Of a DNA stretch of 40,118 bases, positions 31,767 to 40,118 are shown piece by piece; within the stretch, counting starts at the first letter, position 1, and every line of letters starts with the position of its first letter. The DNA comes from Bacteroidota bacterium (GTDB taxonomy: Bacteria > Bacteroidota > Bacteroidia > Bacteroidales > DYOH01). Location of the stretch: NCBI GenBank assembly GCA_020048155.1, contig JAIFMY010000152.1, forward strand, positions 1 to 40,118. Reading direction: 5' to 3'. The translations under genes were made by a program, and so were the position numbers. The notes under the pieces are model-generated. The model was not told where the DNA came from and did no database searches. It was given only the letters and a program-made list of their open reading frames with translations.

Positions 31767-32231
31767 TTAAAAGCTGAAAACTAGTTTTGTTGATTTTGTA
31801 TCATCGAATGATACGGGTAAATTTTCGGTAACTTTTGTTTTTTTCTTATTACCTTCAAGTTTTACCAATTTTTCGGTGCGCAAGGTGAAACCGTTGTCGG
31901 TTACCTCTACCAGGGTGCCTATCTTCTTTATTCCATTCTTTAGTAATACTTCTACCTCTTTGTTCAGGTTCTTTACATATTGTCTTTTTATTTTGAATGG
32001 AGTGGTTATGCCTGCCGACGACACATTTAGCTCAAAATCGTCTTCGTCTCTGTTGAGGCTACCTTCAATTTGTCTGCTGAGTGTCATACATTGCTCTATG
32101 GTCACTCCTTGGTCGGAGTCTATATATACCTCTATGCAATTCTGATTGTTCAATGTAAGTTCTACCAAGAATATATCAGTTCCGCGTAGCGAAAGGTCTA
32201 TTATTTCCTGTATATTGTCTTTTTTTATCAT
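31767..32231 (-). CDS. rimP: Ribosome maturation factor RimP
   Basis: A 154-residue factor needed for late assembly of the 30S subunit. The start chosen is ATG 32229-32231 (MIKKDNIQEIIDLSL); an in-frame ATG at 32259-32261 would add ten residues encoded by the stable hairpin just upstream. RimP marks are NCIEVYIDSDQGVTIEQCMTLSRQIEGSL, the FELNVSSAGITTPFK motif (usual form YxLEVSSPG) and a C-terminal SH3-like barrel with VEVTDNGFTLR. It is the first gene of the rimP-nusA-infB operon, with a good promoter about 50 nt ahead. Confidence 0.93.
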   Translation of the reverse strand: MIKKDNIQEIIDLSLRGTDIFLVELTLNNQNCIEVYIDSDQGVTIEQCMTLSRQIEGSLNRDEDDFELNVSSAGITTPFKIKRQYVKNLNKEVEVLLKNGIKKIGTLVEVTDNGFTLRTEKLVKLEGNKKKTKVTENLPVSFDDTKSTKLVFSF

Positions 32232-32239
32232 AATAAAAG

Positions 32240-32257
32240 AGGGGACTACGGTCCCCT
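32240..32257 (-). promoter_or_regulatory. Very stable hairpin in the rimP leader
   Basis: AGGGGAC (32240-32246) and GTCCCCT (32251-32257) form a perfect 7-bp GC-rich stem with a 4-nt loop, CGTA in the leader RNA. It sits between the promoter at 32282-32312 and the rimP ATG at 32231, ending 8 nt before that ATG, followed by the U-rich TCTTTTATT. It could control rimP translation, act as an attenuator, or be a chance stable loop. Confidence 0.55.
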
Positions 32258-32281
32258 GCATGTTTTTTGTTTTAGCCGGTG

Positions 32282-32312
32282 CAAAATTAATTATTAATTA
32301 TGAATTTAGCAA
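32282..32312 (-). promoter_or_regulatory. Bacteroidota promoter of the rimP-nusA-infB operon
   Basis: On the minus strand, TTG (32310-32312) lies 20 nt upstream of TAATTTTG (32282-32289), an exact TAnnTTTG. Transcription would start near 32275, giving a leader of about 44 nt before rimP that contains the hairpin at 32240-32257. Confidence 0.65.
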
Positions 32313-32393
32313 GCAGGTAAAACAATATCTTTGATAATTTGGCGAATATAGTTTGGCCGTTTTAAATGGTAAGTGATTTATAAGAAATGTGAT

Positions 32394-33641
32394 ATGAATA
32401 AGTTGAAAATTATAAACGATCCGGTGTATGGTTTTATCAGGGTGTCTGATCCTCTGATATTTGATGTGATACAACATACTTTTTTTCAGAGACTCAGGCG
32501 TATAAAACAGTTAGGGCTTACGTACTTGGTATACCCCGGGGCAACACACAGCAGGTTTCAGCACGTGCTTGGTGCAACCCATCTGATGGGGTTGTCGTTA
32601 CAGGTTTTGCGGGAAAAAGGGGCAGATATATCGCCGGATGAGGCGTTGGCTGCCAAATTAGCCATTTTACTGCACGATATTGGCCATGGTCCATTCTCTC
32701 ATACGCTCGAAGGAATAATTATTGAAAATGTGCATCACGAAACCATCTCAGAGGCTCTTATGCAGTCGCTCAATTCGTATTTTGGTGGAAAACTCTCTCT
32801 GGCCATTCGTATTTTTAATAATGAATATGAAAAGAAGTTTTTGCATCAGCTGGTTTCCAGTCAGCTAGATATGGATAGGCTCGATTACCTCCGCCGCGAT
32901 AGCTTTTTTACAGGAGTATCTGAGGGAATAGTTGGTTTTGAGCGAATTATACAAATGCTTTGTGTGTATGACAATACACTTGCCATAGAGGCAAAGGGAA
33001 TATATAGTGCCGAGAAGTTTCTTATTTCACGTCGCATAATGTATTGGCAAGTATATTTGCACAAAACGGTAGTAGCTGCCGAAATGATGCTCATCATGCT
33101 CATGAAGCGCGCCAGGTGGCTGCATGCGCGAGGAGTTGAGTTATTCCTGACTCCGGCGATAGAGCAACTTTTTAGCAGAAAAGTAAATACAACAGCACAT
33201 GAAACCATAGACGCTGATTTGCTTCTTCTTTTTACCAAAACAGATGATGCCGATATAGATATAATGGTAAAATACTGGGCAGGTCATACAGATAGGGTGT
33301 TGAGTACACTTGCTGAAGGTCTCTCGGTGAGAAATTTGTTCAGATTGTATATTTACCAGCATCAGAACCAAATGCCCGAAAACTATGGATCACAGATAAT
33401 GAATAGCCTCATGTCAGATTATGGCTTTACGGAAGAGGAATGTGGGTTCTTGTATCAGCATGGAGTACTTACCAACAATGCTTACAAACCCGAGAACGGA
33501 GGCATACATGTATTGTTGGGCAACAATAAGCTTGTTGATATAGCCGAGGCAAGTGACATATCCAATGTATCGGCACTTTCACAAACAGTAACAAAATACT
33601 ATCTTTTTTACCCTAAGTTTGTAGAAAAACATTTGCTGTAA
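32394..33641 (+). CDS. HD-domain phosphohydrolase (dNTPase/SAMHD1-like)
   Basis: A 415-residue protein of the HD superfamily, from ATG 32394; a GTG at 32373 is in frame but would add seven residues with no family match. Metal ligands are H57 (SRFQHVLG), H94-D95 (LLHDIGHGPFSH) and an Asp of LDMDRLDYLRRD (159/161). The N-terminus, INDPVYGFIRVSDPLIFDVI, is a signature of the YwfO/SAMHD1-like dNTP triphosphohydrolases. The SAM-like tail of the vertebrate protein is absent. Hydrolysis of dNTPs to nucleosides is inferred, not shown. The gene ends 135 nt before lpxD, which has its own promoter box. Confidence 0.9.
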   Translation: MNKLKIINDPVYGFIRVSDPLIFDVIQHTFFQRLRRIKQLGLTYLVYPGATHSRFQHVLGATHLMGLSLQVLREKGADISPDEALAAKLAILLHDIGHGPFSHTLEGIIIENVHHETISEALMQSLNSYFGGKLSLAIRIFNNEYEKKFLHQLVSSQLDMDRLDYLRRDSFFTGVSEGIVGFERIIQMLCVYDNTLAIEAKGIYSAEKFLISRRIMYWQVYLHKTVVAAEMMLIMLMKRARWLHARGVELFLTPAIEQLFSRKVNTTAHETIDADLLLLFTKTDDADIDIMVKYWAGHTDRVLSTLAEGLSVRNLFRLYIYQHQNQMPENYGSQIMNSLMSDYGFTEEECGFLYQHGVLTNNAYKPENGGIHVLLGNNKLVDIAEASDISNVSALSQTVTKYYLFYPKFVEKHLL

Positions 33642-33751
33642 AAATTGTTTTTATGGCTACGTTCGAATCTTATCAGGGCTAATATTAATATGATATAGCA
33701 GGATTGCTTTAAACAGTTTAAATTATTTTTTACTGTCCGGAGATAAATGTA

Positions 33752-33759
33752 TAGTTTTG
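33752..33759 (+). promoter_or_regulatory. Bacteroidota -7 promoter box for lpxD
   Basis: TAGTTTTG is an exact TAnnTTTG match 18 nt before ATG 33777. The in-frame ATG at 33747 lies upstream of this box, so 33777 is the preferred start. No clear TTG is seen at -33. Confidence 0.5.
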
Positions 33760-33776
33760 CACAAATTATCGTGTTT

Positions 33777-34826
33777 ATGAAATTTACTGCGCAGCAGATT
33801 GCCACCATTATAGGAGGTACCGTTGAGGGAGATCCCTTAGTAAGTGTCGATTCTATTTCTAAGATTGAAGAAGGTACAGAAGGCACATTGAGTTTTCTGG
33901 CAAACCCCAAATACGAACCGTTTATATATACCACTCAAGCGTCTATTGTTTTGGTAAATACTGCGTTTACGCCTGAAAAGAAAATTTCTACCACCCTTAT
34001 AAAAGTGGACGATCCTTATCAGTCGTTTGCAACACTGATGGAGTTTTATCAAAAACAACTTGAACCAGAACTAATAACTGAAGAACCTGTAAAAATACAT
34101 CCTACAGCTACCTTGGGCGAGAATTGCTATATCGGAGCGTTTGCTTATATAGGCAAAAACGTAAAAATAGGTAAAAACGTAAAAATTTATCCCCAGGTAT
34201 ATATTGGCGACAATGCCATAGTGGGTGATAATACTACTTTTTTCCCGGGTGTGAAAGTGTACAACAACTCTGTAATTGGTAACAATTGTATTTTTCATTC
34301 CGGGGTTATCATCGGCTCCGATGGATTTGGTTTTGCCCCTAGCGCTGCTACAGGATACAAAAAAGTACCTCAGCTCGGAAACGTGATCATAGAAGATTAT
34401 GTAGAAGTGGGTTCAAATACCACCATCGACCGTGCAACTATGGGTTCTACTATTATACGCAAGGGAGTAAAGCTCGATAATCTGATACAAATTGCGCATA
34501 ACGTAGAAATTGGCGAAAATACCGTAATGGCTGCGCAAAGTGGAGTGTCAGGAAGTACTAAAATAGGAAGAGACTGCATGATTGGTGGACAGGTTGGTTT
34601 TGTAGGTCACCTCAAAATAGCTGACGAAGTAAAAGTGGGCGCACAATCTGGAGTCAATTATAATGTGAAAAATACAGGTACAATTATACAGGGATCTCCT
34701 GCAATGCCTATTCTCGATTTTCAGAAATCTACAGTAATTTTCAAAAAACTTCCGGCAATGGATAAAAAAATATCTGAGTTGGAAAAGATAATAAAAGACT
34801 TGCAGTCTAAACTTCAGGCAAATTAA
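33777..34826 (+). CDS. lpxD: UDP-3-O-(3-hydroxyacyl)glucosamine N-acyltransferase LpxD
   Basis: A 349-residue trimeric acyltransferase that adds the second hydroxyacyl chain in lipid A synthesis. The N-terminal uridine-binding domain (to about 105) is followed by a left-handed beta helix built of hexapeptide repeats (for example [13 protein letters not shown]) through about residue 310. The catalytic His is H241 in [10 protein letters not shown], the counterpart of H239 in E. coli. The signature [10 protein letters not shown] and the C-terminal helix ([17 protein letters not shown]) complete the enzyme. It is first of the lpxD-lpxC/fabZ-lpxA operon; the next gene starts 27 nt further on. Confidence 0.96.
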   Translation: MKFTAQQIATIIGGTVEGDPLVSVDSISKIEEGTEGTLSFLANPKYEPFIYTTQASIVLVNTAFTPEKKISTTLIKVDDPYQSFATLMEFYQKQLEPELITEEPVKIHPTATLGENCYIGAFAYIGKNVKIGKNVKIYPQVYIGDNAIVGDNTTFFPGVKVYNNSVIGNNCIFHSGVIIGSDGFGFAPSAATGYKKVPQLGNVIIEDYVEVGSNTTIDRATMGSTIIRKGVKLDNLIQIAHNVEIGENTVMAAQSGVSGSTKIGRDCMIGGQVGFVGHLKIADEVKVGAQSGVNYNVKNTGTIIQGSPAMPILDFQKSTVIFKKLPAMDKKISELEKIIKDLQSKLQAN

Positions 34827-34853
34827 TTATTCGAAAATACATTCGTACATCAT

Positions 34854-36248
34854 ATGGCAGACAAACAAAGAACCATTTCAAAACCTGTATCGCTCAGCGG
34901 CAGAGGATTGCATACAGGGGTAGAATCTACCATCACATTCAATCCTGCGCCTGAAAATCACGGATACAAATTTCAGCGAGTGGATTTGCCCAACAAACCC
35001 ATTGTGCGTGCCCTGGCAGATAACGTGGTAGATACTTCGCGCAGCACTGTGCTCGAAGAAAATGGCGCGAGGGTAGGAACCATTGAGCACATTCTTTCTG
35101 CTTTATATGGCTTGGAAATTGACAATTGTCTTATTGAAATAAATGCACCTGAAACTCCCATTCTCGATGGTAGTGCCAGATTGATTGTAAATGCATTGCA
35201 CACTGCGGGTATTACTGAGCAGGAAGCCGACCGGAATTATTTTGTAATACATAAGAGCATAAGCTACTCCGACGAAGATACCGGAATAGAACTTATGACC
35301 TTTCCGGACGATAACCTAAGCTTGAACGTAATGATAGATTACAAGTCGCAAGTACTCGGAAATCAATACGCCACGCTCAATAATCTTAAGGAATACGAAA
35401 AAGAAATCGCTCCTTGCAAAACTTTCGTTTTTCTGCGCGATTTGGAATTCCTGATGCGCAACAACCTCATTAAAGGTGGAAGCCTCGATAATGCTCTTGT
35501 GCTTATGGACCGAGAATACGCCCAAGACGAACTTGACCGTATTGCCGACCTGTGCAATAAGCCACGTGTGAAAGCCAAAGGCAGAGGAATTCTCAATGAT
35601 CATGATCTTATTTTTCCAAATGAACCCGCGCGACATAAACTTCTGGATTTGCTTGGCGACTTGGCCCTGGTAGGAATGCCACTCAAAGGCAAAATACTGG
35701 CAACTCGTCCCGGACACTATTCAAATGTTGAATTTGCTAAAGCCATAAAGAAGCACATAAAGGAGCAAGGAAAAAAAAAAATGAGTCCGCAGGTGGATCC
35801 CAACACACCGCCGGTTTATAATATAAATGATATACACAGACTTTTACCTCACCGACCTCCTTTTCTCTTAGTAGATAAGGTTTTAGAAATATCAGAAAAT
35901 GAAATAATTGCACTCAAAAACGTAACTATTAACGAACCGTTTTTTGTTGGTCACTTTCCCAAAGAACCTGTTATGCCGGGTGTACTCATCATTGAGGCAC
36001 TGGCGCAAGCCGGTGGAATATTGGTACTTTCTATGGTACCGGATCCGGAGGCTTACAGTACTTATTTTATGAAAATTGACAATGTGAAGTTTAAACGTAA
36101 AGTAGTACCCGGCGATACACTCATACTCAAATTGGAGTTTATAACTCCGGTACGTAGAGGCATTGCCAATATGAGGGCTGTGGCCTATGTTGGTGATCAT
36201 ATAGTGACCGAAGGTGAATTAATGGCGCAAATAATAAAAGATAAATAG
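34854..36248 (+). CDS. lpxC-fabZ: Fused LpxC deacetylase / FabZ dehydratase
   Basis: A 464-residue two-domain enzyme typical of Bacteroidota. The N-terminal LpxC part deacetylates UDP-3-O-acyl-GlcNAc, the committed step of lipid A synthesis. Its zinc ligands are H79, H261 and D265; E78 in IEHILSALYGL is the catalytic base and H288 (RPGHYS) the further active-site His. SLSGRGLHTGV opens the domain. A lysine-rich linker near 310-320 (GKKKMSPQ) leads to FabZ, a 3-hydroxyacyl-ACP dehydratase with IHRLLPHRPPFLLVD, catalytic H367 (GHFPKEPVMPG) and E381. It sits between lpxD and lpxA, 8 nt before the latter. Confidence 0.97.
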   Translation: MADKQRTISKPVSLSGRGLHTGVESTITFNPAPENHGYKFQRVDLPNKPIVRALADNVVDTSRSTVLEENGARVGTIEHILSALYGLEIDNCLIEINAPETPILDGSARLIVNALHTAGITEQEADRNYFVIHKSISYSDEDTGIELMTFPDDNLSLNVMIDYKSQVLGNQYATLNNLKEYEKEIAPCKTFVFLRDLEFLMRNNLIKGGSLDNALVLMDREYAQDELDRIADLCNKPRVKAKGRGILNDHDLIFPNEPARHKLLDLLGDLALVGMPLKGKILATRPGHYSNVEFAKAIKKHIKEQGKKKMSPQVDPNTPPVYNINDIHRLLPHRPPFLLVDKVLEISENEIIALKNVTINEPFFVGHFPKEPVMPGVLIIEALAQAGGILVLSMVPDPEAYSTYFMKIDNVKFKRKVVPGDTLILKLEFITPVRRGIANMRAVAYVGDHIVTEGELMAQIIKDK

Positions 36249-36256
36249 AGAGTGAT

Positions 36257-37063
36257 ATGCCTAATGCATTGACATTTATACACGAAAAAGCTCAGATAGG
36301 AGCTAACGTTAATATTGACCCGTTTACTACCATACACGAAGATGTAGTAATAGGCGAAGGGACTTGGATTGGATCTAACGTTACCATTTTCCCGGGTTCT
36401 AGAATTGGAAAAAACTGCCGCATTTTTCCGGGTGCAGTCATTGGTGCCATTCCTCAGGATCTGAAGTTTGGCGGTGAATACACTACTGCCGAAGTAGGCG
36501 ATAATACTACCATACGTGAGTATGTAACTATAAACCGTGGTACCAAAGCTGCAGGCTCTACCAAGGTTGGCAAAGAATGTTTGGTGATGGCATATGTGCA
36601 TTTGGCACACGACTGTCATGTGGGCGATAATTGTATCCTGGCAAATGCTGTTACCCTTGCAGGGCATATAGTAGTAGGCGACTTTGCAGTCATTGGGGGC
36701 GTTACTGCCGTGCATCAGTTTGTGCATATTGGTGCTCATGCTATGATTTCCGGTGGTTCTCTTGTTCGCAAAGACGTTCCTCCGTTTGTAAAAGCCGGAA
36801 GAGAGCCTCTTTCATTTGCAGGAATAAACTCTATTGGTTTGCGTCGTCGTAATTTCTCGAACGAAAAAATTCGCGAGATTCAGGACATGTATCGCATTAT
36901 ATATCAGTCGGGTTACAACAATGCTCAGGCGCTTGATATCATAGAAGCCGATTTACCTGCTTCAAAGGAGCGCGACGAGATAGTATTGTTCATTCGCAAC
37001 TCTGAGCGCGGTATCATGAAAGGCTACAATGCCAGTGCCACCACCCGCGAAGAGGAAGACTAA
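36257..37063 (+). CDS. lpxA: UDP-N-acetylglucosamine acyltransferase LpxA
   Basis: A 268-residue trimeric enzyme that puts the first hydroxyacyl chain on UDP-GlcNAc in lipid A synthesis. The left-handed beta helix runs from about residue 5 to 190 with clear hexapeptide repeats. The catalytic base is H118 in HLAHDCHVG, matching H125 of E. coli. The substrate-binding segment EYVTINRGT and the family stretch SLVRKDVPPFVKAGREPLSFAGIN, then LRRRNFSNEKI, are present. A helical C-terminal domain completes the protein. The last gene of the lipid A operon; a strong terminator lies 30 nt beyond. Confidence 0.97.
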   Translation: MPNALTFIHEKAQIGANVNIDPFTTIHEDVVIGEGTWIGSNVTIFPGSRIGKNCRIFPGAVIGAIPQDLKFGGEYTTAEVGDNTTIREYVTINRGTKAAGSTKVGKECLVMAYVHLAHDCHVGDNCILANAVTLAGHIVVGDFAVIGGVTAVHQFVHIGAHAMISGGSLVRKDVPPFVKAGREPLSFAGINSIGLRRRNFSNEKIREIQDMYRIIYQSGYNNAQALDIIEADLPASKERDEIVLFIRNSERGIMKGYNASATTREEED

Positions 37064-37092
37064 ACACGCACCGCACATACTTTAAAATACTA

Positions 37093-37127
37093 GCCAGTAG
37101 ATTTCTTCAAATCTATTGGCTTTTTTG
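37093..37127 (+). terminator. Strong intrinsic terminator after lpxA
   Basis: GCCAGTAGATTT (37093-37104) pairs with AAATCTATTGGC (37109-37120) through twelve pairs, one of them G-U, around a CTTC loop. A run of six T follows. Confidence 0.92.
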
Positions 37128-37370
37128 TTTCCTAAGTTCGCGGTTGGTTGTTTTTAAGTATGCTGCAAGTTAATAAGATAGAATTTGTTTCGGGATTGAA
37201 CGGGAGAATTATTCAATTATCAAGCTTACAAGAAATATAATATGAAGATATTAACTGAATTTAGCGGCAAAATTCAACACTGCTTCTTCAAAATTCTATT
37301 CGATAATTGTTTTTATTAACGCCTGCCTCTATTATGGGCTTTGAGTAAGAATAGTTCAGTCAATAAAAAG

Positions 37371-37412
37371 ACTGCCTGATTTCTGAATCATTTCTGAATC
37401 AGGCAGTTTTTT
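37371..37412 (-). terminator. Bidirectional terminator of the DUF3857 gene, with a tandem repeat in its loop
   Basis: ACTGCCTGATT (37371-37381) pairs perfectly with AATCAGGCAGT (37397-37407), flanked by an A-run on one side and a T-run on the other. For the leftward gene it lies about 20 nt past the stop. The unit TTTCTGAATCA is repeated in tandem at 37380-37390 and 37391-37401, so TGATT could also pair with the first AATCA copy. Confidence 0.85.
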
Positions 37413-37430
37413 GCGTATTCAAAATCAAAC

Positions 37431-39365
37431 TTACTTTAATTTATTGATAGACAGTGGTTTGTTGTCTGATACGTATATATCTTGATAGAATTTCTGGTAA
37501 TCATTCCACATACTTTTATCAAAATCGCCAGCTGCGGTAAACAATTTTCTAATAATGAATATCTTATTGTTTTCAGTTTTATATTGCAAATCGTATGTTC
37601 CGAAGTCTGATTTTATACTTATATCATTCGGAAGTTTTGCTGGTTCAAATCCCGTAGGAAGATTGTAAATGAGCGTATCTGTTTCAATGGATTCTCTTTT
37701 TATGTAAATAGAGTTGGTCTTGAGTGTTATCTTGGGAGGAATAGTAGCAAATCTTTTAAAGAATTCGGGTTTAACCAAATATTTGTCGTCAGTCAATTTG
37801 TTGAGATAATTATTCAGGCTGAGTTCAATTACCTCATTTATTCTGGGAATCCTGCTTTTAACCTCGTTATAAGTAATGGATTGGATATTAAACGAAGGCA
37901 AAGCCAAAGAATTATAAAGTTGCTTTTTTCTGTCCTCGGCATCGCTTCTGGATATCGGGTATATCATGTCGCATGCTAAACCGATAAAGCTAGTTTCCAT
38001 ATGTGCAAGGCTAGGTGTGCTTATGTTTAAATCAACCGTTGTTTTCTTTGAAATAATGTTTTCATTGGCAGAATACTTTTGTGTACGAGCGAGTTTCCCC
38101 CCATTATTGTCTATAATCAATACATCTCTGTCGTCGGTAAAAGTCCCCAGGTATCCTGCAGCTATGGTCTGGCTGGTACATTCTAGCCAGAGAGTATCCG
38201 TAGCAAAAGGTACGCATATAATAGCATGATTGAACTGATTGGAAGGGAATTGGCTTTGAATATTCGGTTCGTCTTCACCTGCTAATACTAAAGTATAGTG
38301 AGATTTAATTTCTGCTACATCAAGCAAGGCTTTCATGTAATTTGAAAGGGCTTTGCAGTCCCCGTAGTTCAAGCGGTCTACGTCTGAGGCAGGAAATGGC
38401 TGCCAGCCTCCTATACCAACCTGAACACTTACATACCTTGTTTTACTTTGCATGTATGTGTAAAGGATCTTTACTTTTTCTTCATCTGATTTGGCGTCTT
38501 TTATCAGTTCCAGAACTTTGGACTGAGTCTGAGGATCTAATACAGTCCGGCCTATATTCAGATTATGTATCCACTCTCCAAAATCTTTCCAGGTATCTTG
38601 CGTGCCGGCTTGTTTGTTGAAAACAAATTCATTGGGGGCGGTTTTTACAAAAATATAATTTTCTATAAATGATTTTTCTGGTGTTTGCGGGGTGATAGAT
38701 TCCAGATAGTCAGCTACCCAAGTATATGTTATTTTACCTTCGTTTTCAGTAATTTGTACCTCGCCGTTATAGTTCTTTTCTAGATGTCTGAATTTGAAGT
38801 CTTTGGGCACGATCATTCGGAAAATTGAATTCTCGACCGAAACGTTATAGTCTTGGTAAGGAGTCCAGCTTGGGAAATTAAGTAATCCTTCGTATTCTAT
38901 GTCATAATTGTATTCCACAGTAAAAGGATACACGCGATAATCAGGATCTATGAATTTTACTCTGTTGTCGTCGTACACTGAGAATCCGGAGATGGCACTA
39001 TAGTCTTTGATATCTTTTCCTGAAAGTTCTTTTACTTTTTTCCCATCCTTGTCATAAACAACGCCTTCGAGGTTTTTTATTTTTGTAAAAGAGTTATAGT
39101 ATTCAATAAACTCTGAATTTTTAAGACCATTTTCATTCAAAATGGAAATGATACGTTTTATAGTCTTTTTTGCTTTGGAGGTAGAGTACACCTCGAATAA
39201 AGTATATTCATAGCGTATTACTGCTTTTGAATTTTTCTTTAGTGTTTCACTTATATTTTCTATTTTATAATCCGGCGTATTTCCTCCCATTGATATGATC
39301 GGAATAAGCAGCAGCACAATGTAAATTGTAAAAAAGAAATATTTTTGAATCATCTTCTTTTTCAT
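37431..39365 (-). CDS. Exported DUF3857/transglutaminase-like protein
   Basis: A 644-residue protein with an N-terminal signal or anchor segment (to about 27). It has the layout common in Bacteroidota: an N-terminal DUF3857 beta domain (to about 260), a transglutaminase-like core (about 280-400) and a C-terminal beta domain. The Cys-His-acid triad is C337 (NYGDCKALSN), H380 (FNHAIICV) and E395 (LECTS); the acid is usually Asp or Glu. The enzyme would act on proteins or peptides in the periplasm or at the surface; its target is unknown. The preceding gene on the strand, 42 nt away, resembles the C-terminal part of a related protein. Confidence 0.88.
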   Translation of the reverse strand: MKKKMIQKYFFFTIYIVLLLIPIISMGGNTPDYKIENISETLKKNSKAVIRYEYTLFEVYSTSKAKKTIKRIISILNENGLKNSEFIEYYNSFTKIKNLEGVVYDKDGKKVKELSGKDIKDYSAISGFSVYDDNRVKFIDPDYRVYPFTVEYNYDIEYEGLLNFPSWTPYQDYNVSVENSIFRMIVPKDFKFRHLEKNYNGEVQITENEGKITYTWVADYLESITPQTPEKSFIENYIFVKTAPNEFVFNKQAGTQDTWKDFGEWIHNLNIGRTVLDPQTQSKVLELIKDAKSDEEKVKILYTYMQSKTRYVSVQVGIGGWQPFPASDVDRLNYGDCKALSNYMKALLDVAEIKSHYTLVLAGEDEPNIQSQFPSNQFNHAIICVPFATDTLWLECTSQTIAAGYLGTFTDDRDVLIIDNNGGKLARTQKYSANENIISKKTTVDLNISTPSLAHMETSFIGLACDMIYPISRSDAEDRKKQLYNSLALPSFNIQSITYNEVKSRIPRINEVIELSLNNYLNKLTDDKYLVKPEFFKRFATIPPKITLKTNSIYIKRESIETDTLIYNLPTGFEPAKLPNDISIKSDFGTYDLQYKTENNKIFIIRKLFTAAGDFDKSMWNDYQKFYQDIYVSDNKPLSINKLK

Positions 39366-39407
39366 AGATTAATCAATTTCTTTTAGTAATAAATGGAATT
39401 CTGCGTT

Positions 39408-40031
39408 TTAGTTTGATTTTTTTGTTAACACCACTAATTCTGCATTTTTCTTTACTATTAAGTTGAAGAATTCGCGAAATTCTGGATAAATTGTTTGTAA
39501 GTAAATATAGTTGTCTAAATTGAACTTTGAATATAACTGAATGCTATTTTCGTTGACTGTAACATTGTGCTGATATTTTGCCGTATTGTCGGACATTTTA
39601 ATTAAAGCTGCCTTAGGCAATTGCGATATCGTTAAGTTTTCAGGTATTTTAATAGTTACAGTCACAGTTCTGTCAGTTTTATAAGCGAAATCAATCGGAT
39701 AATTCCGGGTTTCTTCGTTGAACGGATTTTGTTTCATTTGCTCGAATAAACAAGGATTGATGTAAAGCTCGTTGTCTACTTCCGTAACAGCATTATCTAT
39801 ACGAACATTATAAATTATTTGTAATGGTTTGATTACAGAGTCTTTGTTGTTTAGAGTAAAGTCAATCACACTCAAGCCTACTTTATTTTCGGAATATGCA
39901 TTTAAAAATGCTTCATTGCTGTTGTATTGAGCGAAATTGGTTCTGAAATTTGCAGCTGAGTAATCGTAATAGACAATTTCAATGGTGCCTTCCAGCGAAT
40001 AATCAGCATTTAATGTCAAATTGTATTTCAA
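39408..40031 (-). pseudogene. 5'-truncated remnant of a DUF3857/transglutaminase-family gene
   Basis: An open frame of 207 codons that resembles the C-terminal third of DUF3857/transglutaminase proteins, not a whole one. The family's ending is clear: ELYINPCLFEQMKQNPFNEETRNYPIDFAY, IKIPENLTISQLPKAA, FREFFNLIVKKNAELVVLTKK. It has no ATG at its 5' end: the first usable codon is TTG at 40029-40031, and an in-frame TAA lies three codons upstream (40038-40040). The 80 nt from there to the window edge carry stops in all three leftward frames. The signal peptide, DUF3857 domain and catalytic core are therefore missing. An alternative is a short gene starting at TTG, or a frameshifted gene continuing beyond the window. 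Confidence 0.6.
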
Positions 40032-40118
40032 TGTCGTTTAGTTAAGCAATGTATTAAAGTCGTTTGTAATTTATTGAATAAGATTTGTTTGGCTTTTTCT
40101 TTCGCTTAACATTTCTGT

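Larger units (their letters stand above)
37064..37430. other. Intergenic region between convergent units
   Basis: This 367-nt gap separates the rightward lpx operon from the leftward DUF3857 gene. It holds one terminator at each end (37093-37127 and 37371-37412). Between them is AT-rich sequence with no reading frame of note and no further structure that I can support. Confidence 0.6.

Noticed and set aside
33655-33675. GTTCGAATC resembling a tRNA T-loop
   Set aside because: The flanking bases do not form a T-stem and no acceptor, D or anticodon arm is found nearby.
34160-34195. Direct repeats of GTAAAAA in lpxD
   Set aside because: They encode the hexapeptide repeats of the beta helix ([13 protein letters not shown]) and need no further explanation.
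1-40118. CRISPR arrays, rRNA or insertion sequences
   Set aside because: No regularly spaced repeats, no rRNA-like tracts and no transposase reading frames were seen on either strand.

Overview
The window is chromosomal DNA of a member of the Bacteroidota, moderately AT-rich and densely coded on both strands. The assignment rests on several independent marks: a fused lpxC/fabZ gene, the holB-ricT-gldH gene order with the gliding-type lipoprotein GldH, DUF3857/transglutaminase and carboxypeptidase-regulatory-domain surface proteins, an almost complete lack of Shine-Dalgarno sequences, and repeated TAnnTTTG boxes, the -7 element of the Bacteroidota primary sigma factor, a short way upstream of start codons. 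No rRNA, tRNA, CRISPR, transposase, integrase or phage structural gene was seen.

Layout. 1-2.7 kb (minus): a biotin-dependent acyl-CoA carboxyltransferase, its biotin carrier and a VOC-fold protein. 2.8-5.3 kb: a lipoprotein, tRNA-dihydrouridine synthase, a small YkoF/MTH1187-type thiamine-binding protein and a protein resembling effector-associated component EACC1. 5.6-8.0 kb: a 777-residue membrane pyrophosphatase homologue that keeps the fold signature but has lost nearly all pyrophosphate and Mg2+ ligands; this is the most unusual gene here. 8.3-12.2 kb: a compact operon holB-ricT-gldH-trmB-atl. 12.7-16.7 kb: six genes of mostly unknown function, ending in a tight unit of a signal-less peptidoglycan amidase and three small membrane or coiled-coil proteins that looks like a lysis or wall-remodelling cassette, closed by a strong terminator. 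16.9-23.3 kb (minus): ruvC, a DMT permease and three signalling proteins, only one of which has a kinase domain. 23.3-27.2 kb: a glycosyltransferase, a radical SAM protein, a hemerythrin with one altered metal ligand and a CarboxypepD_reg surface protein. 27.3-32.3 kb (minus): infB, nusA and rimP, with a very stable hairpin just before rimP. 32.4-37.1 kb: an HD phosphohydrolase and the lipid A genes lpxD, lpxC/fabZ and lpxA. 37.4-40.0 kb (minus): a DUF3857/transglutaminase protein preceded by what looks like the 5'-truncated remnant of a paralogue.

How the genes relate. Most are housekeeping: translation initiation and transcription elongation, lipid A synthesis, clamp loading, recombination and tRNA modification. 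The accessory interest lies in three places: the pseudo-pyrophosphatase with the divergent EACC1-like gene (4.9-8.0 kb), the amidase/coiled-coil unit (14.4-16.7 kb) and the output-less sensors around a REC-kinase protein (18.3-23.3 kb). Family assignments come from reading motifs by eye; no database search was possible. Residue numbers quoted for reference proteins are from memory.
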